The notes: generated by a model not told the origin, from the sequence alone. A stretch of DNA of 64,000 nt from Nonomuraea polychroma (GCF_004011505.1 NZ_SAUN01000001.1:2914001-2978000), one strand, 5' to 3'; counted from the stretch's first letter, positions 33,547-42,257 are shown. Numbers and translations: made by a program.

Positions 33547-36207
33547 ATGCGACGACTGTTGATGGCGTTGGTCACCCTTTTCGCCCTCTTGTCCGCTCTC
33601 CCCGCCGAGGCCGAGTCCACCGAGTCGCCCGTGGACCTGGACGCGTTGTTCGTCGGCGCGCACCCGGACGACGAGGCGTTCACCCTTTCCACCCTCGGCC
33701 AGTGGAAGGAGGACCACGACGTGCGCACCGGCGTCGTCACCGTCACGCGCGGCGAGGGCGGCGGCAACGCCGTCGGCCCCGAGGAGGGCCCGGCGCTCGG
33801 GCTGCTGCGCGAGGCCGAGGAGCGAGCGGCGGTCGCCAAGGCCGGGATCGGCGAGGTGTTCAACCTCGACGACGTCGACTTCTACTACACGGTGAGCGCC
33901 CCGCTGACCGACCAGGTCTGGGGCGGCGACACCCTGGAGAAGGTCGTCAGGACCGTCCGGCAGACCCGGCCCGAGATCCTGCTGACCATGGACCCCGCCC
34001 CCACGCCCGGCAATCACGGCAACCATCAGGAGGCCGCGCGGCTGGCCATCGAGGCGTTCTACGCGGCGGCCGACCCCAAGGCGTTCCCCTCGCAGATCAC
34101 CCGGGAGGGGCTGCGTCCCTTCGCGCCCGCCCGGCTGCTCACGGGCGGCGGGCGCGGCACCTCGCAGACCGGGCCCTCGTGCGCCGCGTCGTTCCGGCCC
34201 GCCAACCCGGCGCAGAACGTGTACGGCGTGTGGAGCGGGCGACCGTCGCAGAGCGGACGGACGTGGGCCGCGATCGAGCGTGACGCCCAGCGCACGTACG
34301 CCTCCCAGGGCTGGGCCGTCCTCCCCGACGTGCCGTCCGACCCCGCCCAGCTCGGCTGCGACTTCTTCACCCAGGTGGACGCGCGGGTGCCGTTCCCCGA
34401 GCCGGGCACCCCGGCGGCCGCCGCGCCGACGGCGATCCTCGACGGGGCGCTGACCCGGCCCAGCGGGAGCGTGCCGCTCGGGACCCGGCTCAGCCTGCGC
34501 ACCAGCACGTTCGACGTCCGGCCTGGGACGCCCTTCACCGTCGAGGTCACCGCGACCGCCGCGCGCGAGCCGCTGGGCCGGTCCTCCGCCACGTTGCGCG
34601 TGCCCGAAGGCTGGGTGGTCAAGGGCTCCGGCGATCTCGGCAGGATCGCCGCCGGACGTACGGGGTCGGCGACCTTCACCGTGACACCTGCCGCGGGCGC
34701 GGCCGGGCGAGCCAGGATCGGGGCCGTCCTGACGACCGAACGGGGACGGGGCTACACCGATCGGCAGGTCGAGGCCGGATCCGGCGTACGGGGTCAGCAG
34801 CAGCTGCTCCCGCAGGTCGGCCAGTACGAGAAGTGGGTGACTGAGGTGGGCGTGCCGCAGCTGCGCGGGCTGGTCACCCCTGTCCTCACGCTGCCGTCCG
34901 GCGGCTCCCGGCAGGTCGGCGTCGTGGTGACCAACGTGAGCGACGCCGCCAGGTCCGGCACCGTACGCGTGGACCTGCCCGCCGGCTTCGCCGCCGACCG
35001 GACCGAGGCGGCCTACCGCGACCTGGCCCCCGGGGCCTCGGTGACGGTGCCGTTCGCCGTCACCAACACCGACACCTCGCTCAAGACCTCCAACGAGGGC
35101 GGCGACTACGCCTACACCGTCACCGTGGACGGCACGGTCACCGGCCGGCCCGCGCTCGAACTCGTCCCGGCCACCACGATCCCGCAGGCCCAGCCGACGG
35201 TGGACGGCGCCGAGGGCGACGGCGAGTACACCGGGACCGCGCTCGACATCTCCCGCCGGTGGGAGGGCACCGCGTGCTCGTCGGCGGCCGACTGCTCGGG
35301 CACGGCCAAGCTCGCCTGGCGCGACGACACGTTGTACGTGCTCGTGCACGTGCGGGACGACGTGCTCGGCACACGGCTGGCCGCGGCCGACTGCAAGCGG
35401 CACTGGCGTACCGACGCCGTGGAGGTCGCCCTCGACCCGCGCGGCACGTCCGAGAACACCTCGACGACCTTCAAGGCGGCGGTGTTGCCGGTGACGGCGG
35501 ACTCCAACGTCGCCGCGTCCGCGACACCGGGCCCGCCGTGCGCACTGCGCGACGCCGACAACCGCCAGGGTCCCGCCACGGGCGTGCGGATCGCCTCGGC
35601 GGTCTCCTCGGGCGCGTACACGGTGGAGATGTCCATCCCGATGGAGGTCCTGCCCGGCTCCGTCGACCCCGAGCACCTCGGCCTCAACATCCTGGTGTAC
35701 GACTCCGACACCCAGGACAAGACCGGCCAGACCCGGATCGGCTGGTCGACGTGGGGCGGGGTGCAGGGCGACCCGTACCGGTGGGGCGTCGCCACCCTGC
35801 CGGGCTACCGGCCGCCCGCGGACCGGCCGGTGCCCGATCCGGTGATCCCGGACACCGCCCTGTCCAGCCTGGACTCGCCGCAGTCGCTGGAGCAGGCGGT
35901 CCGCGTGAACGTCCCGCTCGCCGGCGGGCCCGCGGCGCAGGCGTCCGAGAGCGGCCGGGTGACCGCGGCCACGGGCGCGCAGGACGGAGTGAAGGTGACG
36001 GTCCGTACGGGCGCCGCAGGCACGGCACACCTGTTCGTCCGCGACGCCCAGGGGACGGCGGGCAGCCGGGTCGTCACCGTGTCCGGCGCGGGCACCACCA
36101 CCGTGACCGTGCCCCTGACCCGCGCCCTGACCGCCTCCCCGAGGGTGGTGGCCGGCTGGCAGGCCCCGAGCGGCGGCACCACAGCCTCCCAGGCCCCGGT
36201 CCGGTAA
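33547..36207 (+). CDS. Secreted multidomain PIG-L deacetylase with CBM9-like domain
   Basis: 886 residues: signal peptide (about 1-22), PIG-L/LmbE deacetylase domain (about 30-300) with the zinc motif AHPDDE (38-43) and H157/H160 in GNHGNH, one or two NEW3-type Ig-like domains (about 320-530) and a CBM9-like sugar-binding domain (about 545-740) followed by a Ser/Thr/Gly-rich tail. PIG-L enzymes remove acetyl from GlcNAc-containing sugars. It follows the importer by 15 bp with its own GGAGGTT site, so the likely role is to deacetylate an external sugar before uptake. That link is inference. Confidence 0.85.
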   Translation: MRRLLMALVTLFALLSALPAEAESTESPVDLDALFVGAHPDDEAFTLSTLGQWKEDHDVRTGVVTVTRGEGGGNAVGPEEGPALGLLREAEERAAVAKAGIGEVFNLDDVDFYYTVSAPLTDQVWGGDTLEKVVRTVRQTRPEILLTMDPAPTPGNHGNHQEAARLAIEAFYAAADPKAFPSQITREGLRPFAPARLLTGGGRGTSQTGPSCAASFRPANPAQNVYGVWSGRPSQSGRTWAAIERDAQRTYASQGWAVLPDVPSDPAQLGCDFFTQVDARVPFPEPGTPAAAAPTAILDGALTRPSGSVPLGTRLSLRTSTFDVRPGTPFTVEVTATAAREPLGRSSATLRVPEGWVVKGSGDLGRIAAGRTGSATFTVTPAAGAAGRARIGAVLTTERGRGYTDRQVEAGSGVRGQQQLLPQVGQYEKWVTEVGVPQLRGLVTPVLTLPSGGSRQVGVVVTNVSDAARSGTVRVDLPAGFAADRTEAAYRDLAPGASVTVPFAVTNTDTSLKTSNEGGDYAYTVTVDGTVTGRPALELVPATTIPQAQPTVDGAEGDGEYTGTALDISRRWEGTACSSAADCSGTAKLAWRDDTLYVLVHVRDDVLGTRLAAADCKRHWRTDAVEVALDPRGTSENTSTTFKAAVLPVTADSNVAASATPGPPCALRDADNRQGPATGVRIASAVSSGAYTVEMSIPMEVLPGSVDPEHLGLNILVYDSDTQDKTGQTRIGWSTWGGVQGDPYRWGVATLPGYRPPADRPVPDPVIPDTALSSLDSPQSLEQAVRVNVPLAGGPAAQASESGRVTAATGAQDGVKVTVRTGAAGTAHLFVRDAQGTAGSRVVTVSGAGTTTVTVPLTRALTASPRVVAGWQAPSGGTTASQAPVR

Positions 36208-36211
36208 CGGC

Positions 36212-36247
36212 CGCCCGCCGGCTGCGGACTCCGGCAGCCGGCGGGCG
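36212..36247 (+). terminator. Terminator of the sugar-import operon
   Basis: Perfect 14-bp stem CGCCCGCCGGCTGC/GCAGCCGGCGGGCG (36212-36225 and 36234-36247), 8-base loop, followed by TCTTCTC, 4 bp after the deacetylase stop. Confidence 0.8.
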
Positions 36248-36461
36248 TCTTCTCGGCCGGCACACGACAGGCCGCTCGCGCGCGCCGGTCTCCGGCCGCC
36301 CGCACCCGAAGATCGGCCCACCGCACCGCGCGTCTCGCTGGTCGCGCGCGGTCATCTCGGAATACGTCGTGCCTCCCTCTCCGGCCGCCTGCACCTGAAT
36401 GTCGACCCGCACCACGCGGCTCGCCATTCGCACGCCGGGCGCGTGACGCCGCCCGCGTCAC

Positions 36462-36559
36462 GCCGCCTCCGGTAGACCGGGCGTCACATAGGGCGTGTCA
36501 GGCCGCCTCCGGTAGACCGGGCGTCACATGGGGCGTGTCAGGCCGCGTCCGGCAGGCGG
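36462..36559. repeat. Period-40 tandem repeat
   Basis: Two nearly identical 40-bp units start at 36462 and 36502 (one base differs, CACATA versus CACATG) and a third, degenerate, starts at 36542. Each full unit contains CCGGTAGACCGG, a small hairpin. They lie in the 426-bp convergent gap between the deacetylase and YcnI genes; apart from the terminator nothing else was recognised there. Confidence 0.75.
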
Positions 36560-36633
36560 CGCGCCGGGCCGGGTGTGCGGCGCTGGGCGTGCCGGTCCGG
36601 GCGCACTAGGCAGCGCCCGACAGGCCGGGCGGA

Positions 36634-37347
36634 TCAGGCAGAGCGGCGGCGCAGGCCGAGGGCGCCGACGACGACGCCGATGACGCCCACCACCAGCCCC
36701 GCGCCGCCCAGCAGCCGCGCGGTGCCGTCAGACGCAGCCGGGTTCAAGACCACCGAGGTCGCCACCGGGGAGGCGGCCGCCGCGGCGGTGCTGGGAGACG
36801 CGGACGGGGAGGAGGCGGCGGCGGGGACGAGCTTGAGCAGCGGAGCCGGGTGCTCCGGCTCCGTGCCGTCCGCCTTCGGCGCCTCCGACCAGTCCACCAC
36901 TTCCCCGTTCGAGTACGTCTGCTTCGTCGGGAACAGTAGCCGATCCGTGTCCTTGGGCAGCTGCCCCATGGACACCTCGAACTCCTGGAACTCACCCGGG
37001 TTGATCTTCCCGCCCGACCAGACGACCGTGGTGACGGCCTCCTCCAGGTCGCCGTACTCCGTCTTGACCGGCGTGGCCAGCTTGCTCTCCGTCACCTTCA
37101 CCGCCCATCCCGGCACGGGCTTGACCGACACGAAGGCCAGCGGATGGTCGGCGGGGAAGCTGACTTCGATCTTGGTGGTCGAGGCGTTGTCACGCTCGTT
37201 CGGCACCCGGAACGCGACCTTGGTGAACGCCCCCTGCTCGGCCGTGCCCGGCTGGATGGTGACGTGGGCCAGCGCGGGCAGCGCGAGGCCGGCGGTGAGG
37301 GCGGCGGTGGCGGCGAGCACGGTCGCGGCACGGCGTACGAAGGACAT
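36634..37347 (-). CDS. YcnI/DUF1775 copper-binding protein
   Basis: 237 residues: signal peptide ending ALA before H28, so the mature protein begins with the copper-ligand histidine of the YcnI family; a beta-sandwich domain (about 28-170) with W81 and W110; an Ala/Ser/Pro linker; and a C-terminal membrane anchor (about 210-230) ending in RRR. YcnI proteins bind Cu(II) at the cell surface in copper supply or detoxification. The next gene on the same strand, 47 bp upstream in transcription terms of the other side, encodes a His-rich membrane protein. Confidence 0.85.
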   Translation of the reverse strand: MSFVRRAATVLAATAALTAGLALPALAHVTIQPGTAEQGAFTKVAFRVPNERDNASTTKIEVSFPADHPLAFVSVKPVPGWAVKVTESKLATPVKTEYGDLEEAVTTVVWSGGKINPGEFQEFEVSMGQLPKDTDRLLFPTKQTYSNGEVVDWSEAPKADGTEPEHPAPLLKLVPAAASSPSASPSTAAAAASPVATSVVLNPAASDGTARLLGGAGLVVGVIGVVVGALGLRRRSA

Positions 37348-37394
37348 GGCGAAACTCCACTTGGCTGATTGAGGGAAAAAGGGGTGTCAGAAGG

Positions 37395-37940
37395 TCAGGC
37401 GGGAAGTGGAGGACCACGCCTGGCCAGACAGTGCCGGAACCCCGGATGGGGCGGGACGACACGGGTGAAGACGACCGGCACGCACGCCCGCACGGCGGGC
37501 ACCGCCACCGAGCGCAACAGGAGGAGACGGCGGCCGAGGCGGCGCAGCAACGACCAGAGCGCGGCCTCGCCGCGCGCCACCCACACGCCGGTGATGAGGG
37601 TGGCCGTCAGGTGGGCGAGCAACATCCCGGCGTTGACCGCCAGGCCGTCCCCGTGTCCGTGCACGGAGACCGAAACGGAAACGTAGGCGGTGTCGTCGCC
37701 GGCGAACAGCTCGTGCAGCCCGAGCTGCGCCACCACCAGCACACCGTTGATCGTGGCGGGCGAACGCTCCCTGCCGCACAGCGCAAGCCCGAGCCCGGCC
37801 ACTGCGGCGAGCCCCAGCCCGGCGGCCCACGGCTCGGGACCCGCGCCGCCGCCCGCCACGTGCGCGAGGGCGGCAAGGGCCACGCAGACGGCGGAGAAGG
37901 CCGCCGTCCGCGCGAGCCGTAGGGGAAGTTGCGCGCGCAT
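37395..37940 (-). CDS. Small membrane protein beside YcnI, possible copper role
   Basis: 181 residues with about four membrane segments (10-30, 38-50, 62-75, 100-120) and a HGHGDG stretch (about 93-98) that could bind metal. The C-terminus is Arg/Pro-rich. It lies just upstream of ycnI on the same strand, 47 bp apart, so a shared copper-related role is plausible but unproven. ATG 37940 was chosen; ATG 37961 is also in frame and neither has a clear ribosome binding site. Confidence 0.6.
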   Translation of the reverse strand: MRAQLPLRLARTAAFSAVCVALAALAHVAGGGAGPEPWAAGLGLAAVAGLGLALCGRERSPATINGVLVVAQLGLHELFAGDDTAYVSVSVSVHGHGDGLAVNAGMLLAHLTATLITGVWVARGEAALWSLLRRLGRRLLLLRSVAVPAVRACVPVVFTRVVPPHPGFRHCLARRGPPLPA

Positions 37941-38052
37941 GTGTGTGCCACATGCTCTCATGGGGCAGGGGTGTATGAGACCTTGATGACGCAATGCCTG
38001 GTCGCTTTGCGGCATTGTCGCTAGGGTCGTGCCGATTACGTTGAACGTAGAG

Positions 38053-38535
38053 GTGAGAACGTTGCGGCACTTTGCGGGTTTGCTCATCGGGCTTGTAGTG
38101 ACAGCGGCCCTGGTTGCAGGTGGGGGATGGGCTGTGCAGCAAGCCGTCGGCAGTGCCGCGGCGGCTCCACCGAACAGCCAGCAGATGTGGATCGCGCTCG
38201 GGGCGATGGCGGCCGTCGGCCTCGTCGTCGGGCTCGTGGTCGCGGGCCGTGTCTCGCCCCTGGCGACCTTCGTCCCGTCCATGGTCCTGCTGGCGTGGAC
38301 CGTGATCTACGCGCTGGACGTGAACAGGGCGCTGTCCCTCATCCCGTCCGAGCCGTCGGTGAACCAGATCATCAGGGACGCCGGGTTCGGCGCCAAGACC
38401 ATGCTGACCACGGGCGTGTTCGCCCTGCTCGGCGTGGCGCTGTTCATCCCGGTGCTGATGCCGTCGCGCTGGTCGCGCCAGCGCGACGACATGGACGAGG
38501 ACTACGAGCCCGCGTCCGAGAGCACCTACTACTGA
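38053..38535 (+). CDS. Four-helix membrane protein, unknown
   Basis: 160 residues with four predicted membrane segments (about 6-30, 43-65, 70-92, 112-135) and an acidic, Tyr-containing cytoplasmic tail (DDMDEDYEPASESTYY). No family recognised. The start is uncertain: GTG 38053 and TTG 38061 are both in frame, the latter with GAGG 7 bases ahead. The tail overlaps the end of the convergent ABC ATPase gene by 7 bases. Confidence 0.65.
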   Translation: MRTLRHFAGLLIGLVVTAALVAGGGWAVQQAVGSAAAAPPNSQQMWIALGAMAAVGLVVGLVVAGRVSPLATFVPSMVLLAWTVIYALDVNRALSLIPSEPSVNQIIRDAGFGAKTMLTTGVFALLGVALFIPVLMPSRWSRQRDDMDEDYEPASESTYY

Positions 38536-39278
38536 GCTGCGCTGCCCGTGTAGAGGCGGGTGACCACGTCCTCGATCGTGGCCTGGTCCGGGGCGGTGGC
38601 CATCAGCTCCTCCAGCGTCCCGTCGAACGCCAGCCGCCCGTGGTCGATCAGCATCACCCGGCGACACAGGCGTTCGATGTCGCCGAGGTCGTGCGTGGTC
38701 AGCAACACGGTCGTGCCCTGCTCGGCGTTGAGCCGCCGCAGGAAGTCCCGGATGCCGGCCTTGCTGACCACGTCGAGCCCGATCGTCGGCTCGTCCAGCA
38801 CCAGCACGTCGGGCGCGTGCAGCAGCGCCGCCGCCAGGTCGCCGCGCATGCGCTGGCCGAGGCTGAGCTGGCGCACCGGCGTGCGCATGAACGCGCCCAG
38901 GTCGAGGGTCTCGGTCAGCTCGTCGAGCCGCGACGTGAACGCGGCGCGCTCGACCTTGTAGAGCAGCCGGATCAGCTCGAAGCTGTCGGCGAGCGGCAGG
39001 TCCCACCACAGCGTCGTGCGCTGCCCGAACACCACGCCGATGCGCCGCGCCAGCGTGGTGCGCCGGCGCGACGGGTCCAGCCCGGCCACCCGCACCCGGC
39101 CCGAGGTGGGCGTGAGGATGCCGCACAACATCTTGATCGTGGTGGACTTGCCCGCGCCGTTGGGCCCGAGGTAGCCGACGAACTCCCCGGCTGACACGGT
39201 GAACGACAGGTCGCGTACGGCGTGGACGAGGTTTCTCTTCACCTTGAACGAGCGTCCCACGCTCTCGAGCTCGATCAT
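38529..39278 (-). CDS. ABC exporter ATPase (NatA-like)
   Basis: 249 residues with Walker A GPNGAGKSTT (about 38-47), signature QLSLGQRMRGDL and Walker B VLVLDEPTIGLD. It resembles ATPases that pair with two ABC-2 family permeases of the PF06182 type. Third gene of the operon, 1 bp after the second permease. Confidence 0.9.
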   Translation of the reverse strand: MIELESVGRSFKVKRNLVHAVRDLSFTVSAGEFVGYLGPNGAGKSTTIKMLCGILTPTSGRVRVAGLDPSRRRTTLARRIGVVFGQRTTLWWDLPLADSFELIRLLYKVERAAFTSRLDELTETLDLGAFMRTPVRQLSLGQRMRGDLAAALLHAPDVLVLDEPTIGLDVVSKAGIRDFLRRLNAEQGTTVLLTTHDLGDIERLCRRVMLIDHGRLAFDGTLEELMATAPDQATIEDVVTRLYTGSAAQ

Positions 39279-39279
39279 C

Positions 39280-40068
39280 TCAACTCCCCGTGGATCGGTA
39301 GTGCCTGACGCCCTGCCGCCACGCCAGCGCCGCCAGCAGGGCGAGGACCAGCGCGGCGGCCGGCCCGACGAACCTCATGAACTCCGGCGTGCCGTACGGA
39401 TCGTCGCGGCCCAGCACGTAAAGTCCTGGCTGCCAGTTGATGAAGGCCAGCGGGACCACGTAGGTCACGCCCCTGACCAGGTCGCGGCCGTAGATGCTGA
39501 ACGGGTATTGGCTGAGCTGGTGGCTGCCGTAGGTGAAGGAGCTGGTCACCTCCGGGGCGTCGGTCAGCACGAACTGCAGCGCGCCGGCCAGCGTCCACAG
39601 CGCCGTGTAGATGACGATCCCGGTGGCCACCATGACCGGGATCATCCAGGCACGCCCCCAGCCGAGGTCGAGCGCGGCCAGCGCGTAGCCCAGCACCGCG
39701 ACCGCCTGCAGCACCCGCCCGATCCTGTTGCCGTTGAAACGGTCGGTGGCCAGTTGCAGCCACGCGCCGACGGGCCGGATCAGGAACGTGTCCAGCGTGC
39801 CCGCCTTGATGTGCTGGCTGACCCGATCGATGTTGCTGACGAACGTGTCACAGAGGGTGAAGGAGACGCTGGAGGCGCCGTACAGGAAAAGCACCTCATC
39901 GCGGGAGAAACCCCCGAGTGAGGTGGTGTTGGTGAAGATGACCAGGATGACGGCGACGTCGAGGGCCGCGATGACGATGCCGAACACGGTCATCAGCCAG
40001 AACGACGCCGGGTACGCGGCCGCGGCGCGGGTCCACGTCCAGGCCAGCAGGCAGTAGGTCCTAACCAC
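39280..40068 (-). CDS. ABC-2 family permease (PF06182 type), second subunit
   Basis: 262 residues, six membrane segments. The cytoplasmic loop IKAGTLDTFLIRPVGAWLQL (about 88-107) is the hallmark of the PF06182 exporter subunits, which work as unequal pairs. Overlaps the preceding permease gene by 8 bases. Confidence 0.85.
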   Translation of the reverse strand: MVRTYCLLAWTWTRAAAAYPASFWLMTVFGIVIAALDVAVILVIFTNTTSLGGFSRDEVLFLYGASSVSFTLCDTFVSNIDRVSQHIKAGTLDTFLIRPVGAWLQLATDRFNGNRIGRVLQAVAVLGYALAALDLGWGRAWMIPVMVATGIVIYTALWTLAGALQFVLTDAPEVTSSFTYGSHQLSQYPFSIYGRDLVRGVTYVVPLAFINWQPGLYVLGRDDPYGTPEFMRFVGPAAALVLALLAALAWRQGVRHYRSTGS

Positions 40069-40846
40069 CCTGGATCACCACCTTGTGGCGGATCGCCCGG
40101 GTGCCGAGCGCGCCGAGCCCGAGCAGGACCACCGCCCAGAACGTCTGGAAGGCCAGGGTCTCCAGGATCGGCGCCTTGCCGAGGTAGAGGTCGGTGGGCA
40201 ACTGGACCATGGCCGCCCACGGCAGCGACGCGGCGAGGTCGCCGAGCCAGCCGGGGAAGATGTGCAACGGCACCATCATCCCGGAGAAGAACGTGGTCAG
40301 GACGAGGGACAGCACCGCCATGCCGCGGTCGTCGGCCAGCCAGCAGACCGAGAGCGCGATCAGGTAGCGCCAGCCGAAGCTGACCACCACCGCGATCGCG
40401 AAGCCGGTCAGAAACGCCGCCCACCGGCCGGGGTCGGCGGGCACGACGATGCCGAACAACGCCGCGCCGAGCAGCATCGGCGGGATGCCGCGGACGAGGA
40501 ACAGGTAAGCGGCCCTGCCGAGGTCCTCGGCCAGCGACCAGAGCTGGAGCGAGGCCGGGCGGACCAGGTCGAGCGCGATGTCGCCGCTGCGGATGCGCTC
40601 GGGGATGCCGAGGCCGCCGCCGAACAGCTGCATCGGCCCGATGAAGGCCTGGGTGACGAAGCAGTAGGTGACGGCGTCGGTGACGTCGTAGCCGGCCAGC
40701 CCCGGGCGACTCTGCCACAGGGCGATGAGGATGTAGGCGCGCAGGACGCCGAACACGCTGTTGGTGAACGCGCCGGCGAGTGCCGCCCAGACGTAAGTGG
40801 CGTGTTTGCGGAAGCCGTACCGGACGAGCCGGGCATACAGGGGTAT
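40061..40846 (-). CDS. ABC-2 family permease (PF06182 type), first subunit, odd start
   Basis: 261 residues with six membrane segments and the loop IRSGDIALDLVRPASLQLWS (about 83-102), paralogous to the next gene. The frame has no ATG, GTG or TTG near the expected N-terminus. A good Shine-Dalgarno GGAGG (40856-40860) lies 9 bases before ATA at 40846, which would begin the protein right before PLYARLVRYGF, where homologues start. ATA or CTG (40840) is therefore the likely start; a sequencing error that removed an ATG is the alternative. The frame stays open upstream to 41098 but that part runs antisense over other sequence. Confidence 0.75.
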   Translation of the reverse strand: MPLYARLVRYGFRKHATYVWAALAGAFTNSVFGVLRAYILIALWQSRPGLAGYDVTDAVTYCFVTQAFIGPMQLFGGGLGIPERIRSGDIALDLVRPASLQLWSLAEDLGRAAYLFLVRGIPPMLLGAALFGIVVPADPGRWAAFLTGFAIAVVVSFGWRYLIALSVCWLADDRGMAVLSLVLTTFFSGMMVPLHIFPGWLGDLAASLPWAAMVQLPTDLYLGKAPILETLAFQTFWAVVLLGLGALGTRAIRHKVVIQGG

Positions 40847-40944
40847 GGTTGTGCACCTCCGGAGTGTGAGGACATGGCTACATGCCGTGTCCGGACCCGT
40901 GCACGGGTCTGCCGACAGAAAGCATGGAATTATCCGTCGGGGCG

Positions 40945-41079
40945 TCAGCGGTCCGCAACGCGATAAACGAAGCGCAGGCCGGACCAGGTCGCGTCGATGG
41001 CGGCGACCTTGTTGTCGACCAGGTACCCGTGCTTGACGCCGAGCTTGCGCGGCAGCGGTGTCCCCGAATATCCGGCCAT
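40945..41079 (-). pseudogene. Internally deleted DUF3052 family gene
   Basis: 44 codons from ATG 41079 to TGA 40945. The head MAGYSGTPLPRKLGVKHG is the strongly conserved start of DUF3052 proteins and the tail VDNKVAAIDATWSGLRFVYR is their conserved end; the middle 80 or so residues are missing. The frame is still open, so a mini-protein could be made, but the fold cannot be complete. It lies upstream of the ABC exporter genes on the same strand. Confidence 0.7.
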
Positions 41080-41130
41080 GTCCCTCAGCGTGACACAACG
41101 CCGAAATGTCCGTGTAAGAGACGAGATACT

Positions 41131-41142
41131 TACCGGCCGGTA
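41131..41142. promoter_or_regulatory. TetR-type operator palindrome
   Basis: TACCGGCCGGTA is a perfect 12-bp palindrome, flanked TT and GTAA. It overlaps the probable promoter of the hydrolase gene (GATACT at 41124-41129). The form resembles operators of TetR regulators of lipid genes. No TetR gene lies beside it. Confidence 0.5.
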
Positions 41143-41186
41143 GTAAAACGGCTCAGCGGGGAAGGACAGTCAACGGAGGGTCAAAT

Positions 41187-42167
41187 ATGCGGATTGACGG
41201 GGATCTGATACCTGAATACCCCTTGAGCTGGCAGGCCCGCGCGTTGATCGGCCTGATGCGCGGGACATTGAAGCCGGCTTCCAGTCTCTTGATGCGCCAT
41301 CCGCTCGCGCTGGTGGGGGCGGCGCACATCGGCCGGCTCGCGCGGCTGGTGCAGGTGCCGCACCCGGCGCACGTCTCCATCGTGCCCGCCGCCTTCTCGG
41401 ACTGCGGCGGCGAGTGGGTACGCGCCGGCGAAGGGCTGGACGAGAACAAGGCCTTATTGTACTTCCACGGAGGCGGTTACTTCTCGGGCTCGCCGCGTAC
41501 GCACCGGTCCATCACGTGGCGGCTGTCGGTGGTGGCCAGGCGGCCCGTCCTGGCGCTCGACTACCGCCAGGGGCCGGTGCACAAGCTGTCGGACTCGCTG
41601 GCCGACGCCCTGGACGCCTACGACTGCCTGCTGCGGCGCGGTCACGCCCCCAAGGACATCATCGTCGCGGGCGACTCCGCCGGCGGCCATCTGACGCTGG
41701 CGGCCCTGCTGGCGATGCGCGACCGGGGGCTGCCGCTGCCCGCGGCCGCGATCTGCCTGTCGCCCTGGGCGGACCTGACCGACATCCCGCGCCACGCGAA
41801 CCGCTGGCAGGATCCTCTGCTGCCGGCCAGCCGGGTGCGATGGCTGGCGCGCCGGTGGACCTCGGGGCTGGATCCGCGCGACCCGCTCGTGTCGCCGGTG
41901 CACGGCGACTTCACGGGGCTGCCGCCTCTCATGATCGTGACCGGGTCCACCGAGGTGCTGCGTGACGAGGCGCGGCGGGTGGCCGAGCGGGCGCGGCGCG
42001 ACGGGGTGCTCGTCAGGTATGAGGAATGGCGACGCATGCCGCATGTGTTCCCTCTTTTGGCGGACGTGTTGCCCGAGGCGCGGCTGGCGTTCCAGCACAT
42101 GGCGAGGTTCCTGGCCGCGGTGGGGGCCGGTCCCGCCGCGTCGGCGGACGACATCGCGGCTGCCTGA
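41187..42167 (+). CDS. Alpha/beta hydrolase, hormone-sensitive-lipase type
   Basis: 326 residues with oxyanion motif HGGGY (94-98), nucleophile S164 in GDSAGG and H286 in MPHVF. In this family the acid is the first Asp of DxLRD; here the position reads STEVLRD, so E256 takes its place, with D260 as an alternative. Such esterases cut short-chain acyl esters or act on lipids. No signal peptide. ATG 41187 has GGAGG about 9 bases ahead. A palindromic operator lies 45 bp upstream. Confidence 0.8.
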   Translation: MRIDGDLIPEYPLSWQARALIGLMRGTLKPASSLLMRHPLALVGAAHIGRLARLVQVPHPAHVSIVPAAFSDCGGEWVRAGEGLDENKALLYFHGGGYFSGSPRTHRSITWRLSVVARRPVLALDYRQGPVHKLSDSLADALDAYDCLLRRGHAPKDIIVAGDSAGGHLTLAALLAMRDRGLPLPAAAICLSPWADLTDIPRHANRWQDPLLPASRVRWLARRWTSGLDPRDPLVSPVHGDFTGLPPLMIVTGSTEVLRDEARRVAERARRDGVLVRYEEWRRMPHVFPLLADVLPEARLAFQHMARFLAAVGAGPAASADDIAAA

Positions 42168-42216
42168 GTGCGAGGAAGATCTGGACCCGTACTGGCGAGG
42201 TCGGCGAGACAGAGTA

Positions 42217-42235
42217 TAAGGTTAGGCATACCTAA
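42217..42235. promoter_or_regulatory. DtxR/IdeR iron box
   Basis: TAAGGTTAGGCATACCTAA matches the consensus TTAGGTTAGSCTWACCTAA at 17 of 19 positions and lies 22 bp before the start of the siderophore-interacting protein gene. Confidence 0.9.
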
Positions 42236-42257
42236 CTCTGTCAGGGGGATGTTCTTT

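Noticed and set aside
32614..36321. 1235-codon minus-strand frame
   Set aside because: Antisense to the MalG-type and PIG-L genes, low-complexity translation, no start signal.
36462..36559. Possible CRISPR array
   Set aside because: The units are direct tandem copies without variable spacers and no cas genes are nearby.
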